DNA of 21,229 nucleotides from JBFHNV01 sp965365655 (GTDB lineage: Bacteria > Pseudomonadota > Gammaproteobacteria > HK1): positions 1-21,229 of the forward strand of contig CBDUCN010000048.1 in NCBI GenBank assembly GCA_965365655.1, given 5' to 3'. Under the pieces are notes generated by a model, which ran no database searches, had not been told where the DNA came from, and saw only the letters and a program-made list of their open reading frames with translations. This document shows, in pieces, positions 15,799 through 21,229 of this stretch (position 1 is its first letter; each line of letters starts with the position of its first letter). Made by a program: the position numbers and the translations under genes.

Positions 15799-16269
15799 AT
15801 GCAACAGGAATCCCGGCACGGCCTGCCCCACGAACCGGGGCACGATCTCCACGAGGAGCACGACGACCCGATCATCGCGCTGCTGCACCGGACCATCCGG
15901 CTCGCGGTCAAGGTGCTCGCGGTGCTGATGGTGGCGGTGATCGTGTGGGGGATCGGCGACGTGATGTGGGTGCTCTACCAGCGCCTCGTCGAGCCGCCGT
16001 TCATGCTGCTGCGGATCAGCGACATCCTGGCCACCTTCGGCTCCTTCCTCGCGGTGCTGATCGCGATCGAGATCTTCATCAACATCACGCTGTACCTGAA
16101 GGCGGACATCATCCCGGTGCGCCTGGTGGTCGCGACCGCGCTGATGGCGATCGCGCGAAAGGTGATCATCTTCGACTACGACCAGATCGACGCGAGCTAC
16201 GTCTACGCCACCGCCACGGTGGTGCTCGCGCTGGGCGTCACGTACTGGCTGATCACCCGGCGCGCCTGA
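15799..16269 (+). CDS. psiE: PsiE-family (phosphate-starvation-inducible) membrane protein
   Basis: A 156-residue inner-membrane protein with four predicted transmembrane segments, at roughly 37-57, 69-92, 103-119 and 134-151. The DILATFGSFLAVLIAIEIF stretch, IPVRLVVATALMAIARKVII and the short Y-x-Y-A-T-A-x-V-x-L-A final helix match the PsiE family. The function of that family is not established; E. coli psiE responds to phosphate starvation. The first 24 residues hold five histidines and several acidic residues (GLPHEPGHDLHEEHDD), which could bind metal, although I cannot test this. No clear ribosome binding site precedes the ATG, and no Pho box was recognised upstream. Confidence 0.85.
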   Translation: MQQESRHGLPHEPGHDLHEEHDDPIIALLHRTIRLAVKVLAVLMVAVIVWGIGDVMWVLYQRLVEPPFMLLRISDILATFGSFLAVLIAIEIFINITLYLKADIIPVRLVVATALMAIARKVIIFDYDQIDASYVYATATVVLALGVTYWLITRRA

Positions 16270-16275
16270 GAGCGG

Positions 16276-16351
16276 GTGAGCCTTTCACCACGCCTGCTGC
16301 GACTCCGCCCGCACGCGGCCGTCGCGTTGCGGGCGCACCGGAAAGGCTCAC
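16276..16351 (+). repeat. Intergenic element B: nested stem-loop with 11-bp inverted-repeat ends
   Basis: Outer arms GTGAGCCTTTC (16276-16286) and GAAAGGCTCAC (16341-16351) pair perfectly. Inside, CGCCCGCA (16306-16313) pairs with TGCGGGCG (16328-16335), capped by CGCG/CGCG around GCCGT. It also carries GCGACTCCG and GCCGTCGCG in the order seen in the element at 11736-11896. It starts 6 nt after the psiE stop. It could be a REP/MITE-like repeat, a terminator or a structured RNA. Confidence 0.6.
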
Positions 16352-16458
16352 GAAACCGGGTTCAGCGCGCGGCCTCGTGCATCCCTGCGCGTTACCGGCC
16401 ACGCCCGGTAGCGGTCTCGCGACGGCGCGCGGTGGAGACACACGCTGCGCCCGATGAA

Positions 16459-16488
16459 TTGAAGGTCCCGGCGCGTTCGTCCGATAAC
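16459..16488 (+). promoter_or_regulatory. Promoter candidate before the small exported protein gene
   Basis: TTGAAG (16459-16464) and GATAAC (16483-16488) are separated by 18 bp, the best -35/-10 pair in this gene-free stretch (16270-16679). The -10 overlaps a short palindrome CGATA-ACGG-TATCG. The start codon lies 191 bp further on. Otherwise I see no gene between 16352 and 16679. Confidence 0.35.
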
Positions 16489-16679
16489 GGTATCGAGCAC
16501 GCGCCAAGGCCCGTTCCGGACCCACGCCGCGCGGCGCAACCGGCGCCGCGGGCGTGCCGCCCCCACCCGGGGCACGGTCCGCGAGGCGGTCCCGATCGGG
16601 GACCTGCCGCCGCCCGGACGCCACCCCTGTCCGGGCACGGGCCGCGAGCGCGCGGTGTCACGCCGAGGAGTGCGATTCC

Positions 16680-17045
16680 ATGTTCGAGCTGCTGAGCATT
16701 GCCTGCACCGCCGCCATGCTCGGCGGCGGGAGCTGCGCGCCGGACGCCGCCGGCGCCGATACGCCCCCCGTGCCGGACAGCTACGAGATGCGGATCGGGC
16801 CGGGTACGTACCAGCTCAGCTACGCGGGGCGCGGCGATCGCTTCGACGCCCAGGCGCTGGTCGCCCACTGGCGCCGGCGCGCGAGCCAGCTCTGCGCCGG
16901 CGACTACGTCGGCCAGCCGCTGTACCAGACCACCAGCCCGGATCCCGGCTACGACGGGATCGTCGCGGCCACCTTCCTCTCCGCCAGCCGGACCTGGAAC
17001 GTCGAGGCCTACGGCGTCGCCCACTGCGACGATCCGCGCCGCTGA
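16680..17045 (+). CDS. Small exported hypothetical protein, CC0125-like
   Basis: A 121-residue protein with GAGGAG ending 9 nt before the ATG. The first 19 residues (MFELLSIACTAAMLGGGSC) are hydrophobic and end in Gly-Gly-Ser-Cys. This suggests export, perhaps as a lipoprotein, although the lipobox is imperfect. The mature part has YEMRIGPGTYQLSYAG and a conserved-looking helix WRRRASQLCAGDY, followed by TWNVEAYGVAHC. This resembles small periplasmic proteins in which an R-A-x-x-L-C helix bears a cysteine that may pair with the terminal one (Cys77 and Cys116 here). Function is unknown. It is convergent with the lipoprotein hydrolase gene, 20 bp apart. Confidence 0.75.
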   Translation: MFELLSIACTAAMLGGGSCAPDAAGADTPPVPDSYEMRIGPGTYQLSYAGRGDRFDAQALVAHWRRRASQLCAGDYVGQPLYQTTSPDPGYDGIVAATFLSASRTWNVEAYGVAHCDDPRR

Positions 17046-17065
17046 GTCGGTGCGCCCGTCGCGCG

Positions 17066-17938
17066 TCACCACCGCTGCGTGCGCAGCTCCGCCCAGCGAT
17101 CGACCCAGCAGCAGTCGTGATCGTCCTGTTCGCCGATCTGCAGCCGCACCCGGTTCGGCTGCGGCAGGGCGCGCAGGAAGCCGCCGACCACGTCGGGCGG
17201 CACCACGTCGTCGCGAGCGCCCGCGAAGTGGCGTTGCGGCACGTCGCCCAGCAGGTGGGCCACCGCCAGCGGATCCAGCGATCCGTACAGCGGCGTGACC
17301 CCGTGGTGGCGCACCCAGTGCTCGAGGTCCAGCGGCGAGCACACGGTGATGAGCCCGCGCACGTCGTCGCGCCTCGCGGCCAGCAGGGTGGCCAGCACGC
17401 CGCCGCCGGAGTGCCCGATCAGCACCACGCCGCGCCCGCGGCCCACGACGCGATCGATGAGGCCGTCCAGCGCCGCCACCACCTCCGACGCGTAGCGGTG
17501 CGACGTCCACCACTGGCGCTTGCAGCGCGCTCGCTCCGCATCGTCGAGATACATGCAAGGGCGCGCGATCCAGAGCACCGCGGGGCCCGGATCGGCCGCC
17601 GCGAGGCGCAGTCCCGTGGGCGCGAAGGGGGTCGGATCGCGCGGCGGCCGGCCGCCGCGCCAGGCGCGGCCGTCGCCCTCGACGTACACGCTCACGGGCG
17701 CCGCGCCGGCGCCGAGGCCGCGGCGGTAGGTCAGCAGCTCGAACGGCCCGGCCGGCTCGCGCACGGCGCGCAGGCCGGCCGCGGCGGCGATCCCGGCGGC
17801 CGCCTCTCGCGGATCCTGCCCTCGCGGCATCCCCGCGCAGCCGGCGAGCAGCGCGACTGTGAGCCACGCCACGAAGATGTCGGCGCGTCGCCGACTACAA
17901 TGGCGTCCGGTGGCCGAGCGTGGAGTCGATGAGAACAT
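17066..17938 (-). CDS. Alpha/beta-hydrolase lipoprotein
   Basis: A 290-residue predicted lipoprotein. RRRADIFVAWLTVALLAGC gives a charged n-region, a hydrophobic core and a perfect lipobox (L-A-G-C, Cys34). The hydrolase fold has strand PVSVYVEGDGRAW (81-93), nucleophile elbow VVLIGHSGGGVLA with S177, and later strands with candidate acids D243/D244 (FAGARDDVVPP) and H274 (QDDHDCCW). Substrate unknown; an esterase- or lipase-like activity at the envelope is inferred. The ATG at 17938 gives the best signal peptide but overlaps the start of the divergent FecR gene by 2 bp. A GTG at 17872 would leave room for promoters but give an export signal with no basic residue. The start is therefore unsettled; the body is secure. 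Confidence 0.82.
   Translation of the reverse strand: MFSSTPRSATGRHCSRRRADIFVAWLTVALLAGCAGMPRGQDPREAAAGIAAAAGLRAVREPAGPFELLTYRRGLGAGAAPVSVYVEGDGRAWRGGRPPRDPTPFAPTGLRLAAADPGPAVLWIARPCMYLDDAERARCKRQWWTSHRYASEVVAALDGLIDRVVGRGRGVVLIGHSGGGVLATLLAARRDDVRGLITVCSPLDLEHWVRHHGVTPLYGSLDPLAVAHLLGDVPQRHFAGARDDVVPPDVVGGFLRALPQPNRVRLQIGEQDDHDCCWVDRWAELRTQRW
17896..17901 (+). promoter_or_regulatory. -10 candidate for the FecR-domain gene
   Basis: TACAAT lies 35 bp before the ATG at 17937 and is a close match to the consensus -10, but no good -35 is visible. If the hydrolase gene starts at 17938, this element lies within its signal-peptide codons. Confidence 0.35.
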
Positions 17939-18638
17939 GAGAATGAAGACTGCCGGTCTCGCCGGCGCGGTGCCTGCACTTTGTATGCTCGCGCTGCTCT
18001 TTGCCAGCGCCGCGCGCGCCCAGGACAGCATCGCCGAGGTCACCGCCCTGAGCGGCAGCGCCAGCGCGACCAGCGAGCGCGGCGTGCTGCGCGACCTCGA
18101 GCTGGGCTCGGACCTGTTCCGCGGCGATCGCCTGCAGACGGCGCTCGACTCGGCGATGGCCATACGCTTCACCGACGGCACCCGCTTCGAGCTGGACGAG
18201 GACACCAGCATGGCGGTGGACGACTACAACTACAGCGAGGACGAGCCGGAGCCCAGCTTCGTCTCCAGCATCTTCAAGGGCGCGTTCCGCTTCGTGAGCG
18301 GCCTGATCGCCAAGCGCCGCGCGCGCTCGATGGGCGTGCGTACCCCGGTGGCCACGATCGGCATTCGCGGCACCAGCGTGGCCGGCGAGGCGCAGGCCAC
18401 CTCCGCGCGCATCATGCTGCTCGAGCCCGAGGAAGGCGCCGGCCCTACCGCGATCGAGGTCTCCAACCAGTACGGCAGCGTGACCATCGACGAGCCGGGC
18501 TTCGGCACCGAGGTGCCGGACGCGAACAGCCCGCCGTCGCCGCCGCGGCGGATGTCGCTGCGGGTGATCGAGAACCTGCAGCGAAGCCTGCGCAACATCG
18601 GGCGCGTCCGCCCGCCGACGCCGCGCATCCGGCGCTGA
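17937..18638 (+). CDS. FecR-domain periplasmic protein
   Basis: A 233-residue exported protein. Residues 1-28 are a Sec signal peptide (MRMKTAGLAG to SAARAQ, with cleavage after Ala-Arg-Ala). A FecR domain covers about 32-187. Its core is GDRLQTALDSAMAIRFTDGT, then FELDEDTSMAVDDYNY, FRFVSGLIAK and RTPVATIGIRGTS, the last being a family hallmark. Classical FecR passes an iron signal to a sigma factor, but this protein has no membrane anchor, sigma gene or TonB receptor beside it. It belongs to the free-standing periplasmic FecR-domain group of unknown role. The C-terminal tail is basic and Pro-rich. GGAG lies 11 nt before the ATG; a second ATG follows two codons later. Confidence 0.88.
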   Translation: MRMKTAGLAGAVPALCMLALLFASAARAQDSIAEVTALSGSASATSERGVLRDLELGSDLFRGDRLQTALDSAMAIRFTDGTRFELDEDTSMAVDDYNYSEDEPEPSFVSSIFKGAFRFVSGLIAKRRARSMGVRTPVATIGIRGTSVAGEAQATSARIMLLEPEEGAGPTAIEVSNQYGSVTIDEPGFGTEVPDANSPPSPPRRMSLRVIENLQRSLRNIGRVRPPTPRIRR

Positions 18639-18660
18639 GCGGCGCCCGCCGCGCGCGCAC

Positions 18661-18724
18661 GGGGGCCGCCTCCGCGCCCGGCGCCCGCGCCCCCGGGGGC
18701 CGCCTCCGCGCCCGGCGCCCGCGC
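18661..18724. repeat. Two perfect 30-bp direct repeats
   Basis: The 30-bp unit at 18661-18690, beginning GGGGGCCGCCTCCGCG, recurs without change at 18695-18724, separated by CCCC. It lies between the FecR-domain stop and the metY start. The unit is almost pure G+C and each copy has internal self-complementarity (GGCGCC). Confidence 0.9.
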
Positions 18725-18805
18725 GCCGCGGGCCGCCCGCGACCGTGCGCGCTCCGCTACCATCACGCCTTCGCGCAGCCCCACGCGTAACGGGAGACCC
18801 CTGAC

Positions 18806-20083
18806 GTGAAGATCGAGACCCAGGCCATCCACGCCGGCTACAGCCCCGACCCGACGACGAAGGCGGTGGCGGTGCCGATCTACCAGACCACCTCCTACGC
18901 GTTCGACAGCACCCAGCACGGAGCCGACCTGTTCGACCTCAAGGTGGAAGGCAACATCTACACCCGCATCATGAACCCGACCAACGGGGTGCTCGAGCAG
19001 CGGGTGGCGGCGATGGAGGGCGGTGTCGCGGGTCTCGCGCTGGCCTCGGGACAGGCGGCGACCACCTACGCGGTGCAGACCATCGCCGAGGCAGGCGACA
19101 ACATCATCGCGACGTCGACGCTTTACGGCGGCACCTACAACCTGTTCGCCCACACCCTGCCGCAGATGGGCATCGAGACGCGCTTCGTCGATCCGCGCGA
19201 GCCGGGAGCCGTCGCCGCGATGGCCGACGCGCGCACCAAGGCCGTCTACTGCGAGGCGATCGGCAACCCGGCCGGCAACGTGGTCGATCTCGCCGCGATG
19301 GCCGACGCCGCGCACGCCGCGGGCGTGCCCCTGATCGTCGACAACACCGTGCCCACGCCGTACCTGTGCCGCCCGCTCGAGCACGGCGCCGACATCGTCG
19401 TGCACTCGCTGACCAAGTACATGGGCGGCCACGGCACCATCATCGGCGGCATCATCGTCGACGGCGGGCGCTTCCGGTGGAGCGAGCACAAGGAGCGCTT
19501 CACCCGGCTCAACGCACCGGACCCGTCCTACCACGGCATGGTCTACACCGACGCGGTCGGCGACGAGCTCGCCTACATCATCCGCGCCCGGGTGGTGCCG
19601 CTTCGCAACACCGGGGCCGCGATGGCGCCGATGAACGCGTTCCTCGCGCTGCAGGGCATCGAGACCCTGCCGGTGCGCATGGACCGCATCTGCGACAACG
19701 CGCTCGCGGTGGCGCACTACCTGGAGAACCACGAGAAGGTGGACTGGGTCCGCTATGCGGGGTTGCCCGGCAGCCGCGACCACGAGCGGCTGCAGCGCTA
19801 CTGCGGCGGGCGCGCGTCGGGGATCCTCAGCTTCGGCATCCACGGCGGCCGCGAGGCCGGCGCGCGCTTCATCGACGCCCTCGGGCTGTTCACCCGTCTG
19901 GTGAACATCGGCGACGCCAAGTCGCTGGCCTGCCACCCGGCCACCACCACCCACCGACAGCTCGCGCCCGACGAGCTCGCGGCGTCCGGGGTCACGGAGG
20001 ACCTGGTGCGCCTGTCGGTGGGCCTGGAGCACGTGGACGACCTCACCGCGGACCTCGATCAGGCCCTGGCGGCGGCCGGCTGA
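18806..20083 (+). CDS. metY: O-acetylhomoserine sulfhydrylase
   Basis: A 425-residue PLP enzyme of the Cys/Met metabolism family that makes homocysteine (or methionine) from O-acetylhomoserine and sulfide (or methanethiol). The Schiff-base lysine is K204 in VVHSLTKYMGGHG and the pyridine-nitrogen aspartate is D179 (LIVDNTVPTPYL). YTRIMNPTNGVLEQRVAAM (52-70) and SGQAATTYA are conserved PLP-phosphate segments. The long form with RARVVPLRNTGAAMAP and FLALQGIETLPVRMDR separates MetY from the shorter MetB/MetZ enzymes. The CHPATTTHRQL motif near residue 380 is standard. GTG start with GGGAGA about 9 nt upstream. The gene stands on its own promoter region and is followed 61 bp later by the CBS gene. 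Confidence 0.93.
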   Translation: MKIETQAIHAGYSPDPTTKAVAVPIYQTTSYAFDSTQHGADLFDLKVEGNIYTRIMNPTNGVLEQRVAAMEGGVAGLALASGQAATTYAVQTIAEAGDNIIATSTLYGGTYNLFAHTLPQMGIETRFVDPREPGAVAAMADARTKAVYCEAIGNPAGNVVDLAAMADAAHAAGVPLIVDNTVPTPYLCRPLEHGADIVVHSLTKYMGGHGTIIGGIIVDGGRFRWSEHKERFTRLNAPDPSYHGMVYTDAVGDELAYIIRARVVPLRNTGAAMAPMNAFLALQGIETLPVRMDRICDNALAVAHYLENHEKVDWVRYAGLPGSRDHERLQRYCGGRASGILSFGIHGGREAGARFIDALGLFTRLVNIGDAKSLACHPATTTHRQLAPDELAASGVTEDLVRLSVGLEHVDDLTADLDQALAAAG

Positions 20084-20144
20084 GGGGGGGCCGCCGCGCG
20101 CGACGTGTGGTTCAATTGGCGTACCACAAGCCGGAGCCGAGCCC

Positions 20145-20573
20145 ATGGATACCGTACGCAAGCTGCTCGACGCGAAGGGGCACGACCTGTGGTCGGTCAC
20201 CCCGGACGCGACCGTCTACGACGCCGTGGCCGTCATGGCGGAGAAGGGATGTGGAGCGCTGCTGGTGATGAGCGGCGACAGCCTCGACGGCATCATCTCG
20301 GAGCGTGACTACGCACGGAAGGTGATCCTGGCGGGGCGCTCGTCGAAGAAGACCACCGTCAGCGAGATCATGAGCACGCCGGTGCTCACCGCGGACGTCG
20401 GCACGAACGTCGAGGACTGCCTGCAGCTGATGACCGACAAGCACATCCGACATCTGCCCGTCACCGACGGCGGCAAGCTCACCGGGATGGTCTCCATCGG
20501 CGACCTGGTCAAGGCCGTGATCGCCGAGCAGCGCTACCTCATCCAGCAGCTCGAGCAGTACATCAAGGCCTGA
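20145..20573 (+). CDS. Two-CBS-domain protein
   Basis: A 142-residue cytosolic protein consisting of two CBS domains (a Bateman module), about 8-66 and 75-134. Each ends in the usual strand-helix: GIISERDYARKV in the first and GMVSIGDLVKAVI in the second. S/T-x-x-D at both positions is the adenosine-nucleotide binding pattern. A short helix (EQRYLIQQLEQYIKA) closes the chain. Stand-alone CBS proteins usually sense AMP, ATP, NAD or similar ligands and bind other proteins; the target is not visible here. GGAG lies 8 nt before the ATG. TTCAAT at 20111 is a weak -10 candidate. It may be co-transcribed with metY. Confidence 0.93.
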   Translation: MDTVRKLLDAKGHDLWSVTPDATVYDAVAVMAEKGCGALLVMSGDSLDGIISERDYARKVILAGRSSKKTTVSEIMSTPVLTADVGTNVEDCLQLMTDKHIRHLPVTDGGKLTGMVSIGDLVKAVIAEQRYLIQQLEQYIKA

Positions 20574-20928
20574 GGCCGGGCGCGGGGCGGGCTGCCCCGA
20601 TTCGCCCGCGCAGGGCCTTGAAACGTCAGCGCCGGGACCCCGCGCCGCCCGCGTCCCGGGCGAGGATTCGATCGTGCGCAGCGGATGCGCACGTTCCCCT
20701 CCCCCTCGCGGGCGGTGGCCCCGGCACGGACGATCCGGTCACTCCTCCTCCGGCGTGCCGGCGGCCACCCGCCCGCCTTTCTGCGCGGCCACGCGCGCCC
20801 GCGGCGGTGCGGCTTCAGCTCGCGACGTCCCCGGCCGCCAACCCGGTCACGGATCGGGCGGACAATATTGACCGTCGGTCAGTTCACTGGCAGATTCAAT
20901 CTGACCATTGGTCAGTCAGGGCCTCGCG
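20574..20928. other. 355-bp gene-free region before the right-edge gene
   Basis: No credible gene is seen. The left 270 bp are GC-rich and unremarkable. The last 70 bp are AT-richer and carry paired palindromes, evidently the control region of the gene starting at 20929. Confidence 0.6.
20869..20914 (+). promoter_or_regulatory. Paired operator palindromes TGACC-N3-GGTCA
   Basis: TGACCGTCGGTCA (20869-20881) and TGACCATTGGTCA (20902-20914) are two perfect 5-bp-arm palindromes. Their centres are 33 bp apart, about three helical turns, and the second ends 14 bp before the start codon. The form is typical of TetR-family operators. TTGACC at 20868 could also be a -35 box overlapped by the first site; no regulator gene is in the window. 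Confidence 0.6.
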
Positions 20929-21229
20929 ATGCTGGACTCCGTTGCCTGGATGACGCTGAGCTTCCTCGGCAACGCGTTCGAGTCCGCCGGCGGCCTGCTG
21001 CTCCCGGGCCTGCTGATCGTCTTCCTCATCGTGCACGTCCGGCTCCGGGACCGCGTCACGCGTCTCGAGCGCCGGCTCGAGGACATGGCCCGCGACCTGC
21101 GCCGCGCGACGGCGGGCGCCGCGCCGTCCCCGTCCGGCGAGTCAGGCGAGCCGCCGGCGCCCGGCCTCGAGGCTGCGGTGGACGACCCGTGGGGCACCGG
21201 CGTGGCGGCGCCAGGCATCCCCGTTGCCA
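20929..21229 (+). CDS. Membrane protein N-terminus, truncated by window edge (possibly DUF2339-like)
   Basis: The frame is open from ATG 20929 to the right edge (100 codons) with no stop. It begins MLDSVAWMTLSFLGNAFESA, then a transmembrane segment GLLLPGLLIVFLIVHVRL. A charged coiled-coil stretch follows (RDRVTRLERRLEDMARDL), then a Pro/Gly/Ala-rich linker. A membrane helix, then a short heptad coil, then a proline-rich linker is how DUF2339 multi-span proteins start, but the diagnostic part would lie outside the window, so this is a suggestion. The ribosome binding site is weak (AGGG). Two operator palindromes directly upstream imply repressor control. Confidence 0.6.
   Translation, partial: MLDSVAWMTLSFLGNAFESAGGLLLPGLLIVFLIVHVRLRDRVTRLERRLEDMARDLRRATAGAAPSPSGESGEPPAPGLEAAVDDPWGTGVAAPGIPVA

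Noticed and set aside
11845..20620. Shared 11-mer GCAGGGCCTTG at 11845 and 20610
   Set aside because: Flanks do not match; an 11-base match is plausible by chance in GC-rich DNA of this length.
20868..20896. TTGACC plus CAGATT as a full promoter for the right-edge gene
   Set aside because: The -10 matches only half of the consensus; the palindromes explain TTGACC just as well.

Overview
The window is a very GC-rich (roughly 70% or more by eye), densely packed bacterial chromosome segment, most likely from a gammaproteobacterium. The evidence is a DUF1631-family protein, a GloA-type glyoxalase, a PsiE-family protein, Shine-Dalgarno-led genes, and frequent GTG starts. I see no rRNA, tRNA, CRISPR array, transposase or phage gene, so this looks like chromosome rather than a mobile island.

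Layout from left to right. Positions 1-1117 (minus) hold the N-terminal end of a hydantoinase/oxoprolinase (HyuA-like) gene and a luciferase-like flavin oxidoreductase. Positions 1213-3128 (plus) hold a small DsrE-like protein translationally coupled to an amidase with an AtzG/DUF4089-like C-terminal tail. Positions 3160-5094 (minus) encode a membrane class III nucleotide cyclase with a TolB-like region and TPRs. Positions 5335-6972 (minus) encode a cytosolic gamma-glutamyltransferase-family enzyme, divergent from gloA (7105-7506, plus). A 496-bp gene-free stretch with an AT-rich island follows.

The centrepiece is one 1243-residue ORF at 8003-11734. It is a DUF1631 protein whose linker, just before the C-terminal GTWVEF domain, carries a PP2C Ser/Thr phosphatase domain with its halves swapped. 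The usual C-terminal half (GMGAT, AGDSR, CSDG, GGRDN) precedes the usual N-terminal half (RRRAHNED, ADGMGGH). All recognisable metal-binding motifs are kept, which points to a circularly permuted phosphatase nested in DUF1631. I know of no described architecture like it. Downstream sit a REC-REC response regulator (minus) and a divergent Cache-domain histidine kinase (plus), so the middle of the window is rich in phosphorylation signalling.

The right third holds a PaaG-like enoyl-CoA hydratase/isomerase (minus), a PsiE-family membrane protein, a small exported protein, an alpha/beta-hydrolase lipoprotein (minus), a FecR-domain periplasmic protein, O-acetylhomoserine sulfhydrylase (metY), a two-CBS protein, and the start of a membrane protein preceded by two TGACC-N3-GGTCA palindromes. 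Two related intergenic elements with inverted-repeat ends (11736-11896 and 16276-16351) and a 30-bp tandem repeat (18661-18724) are the main non-coding structures.
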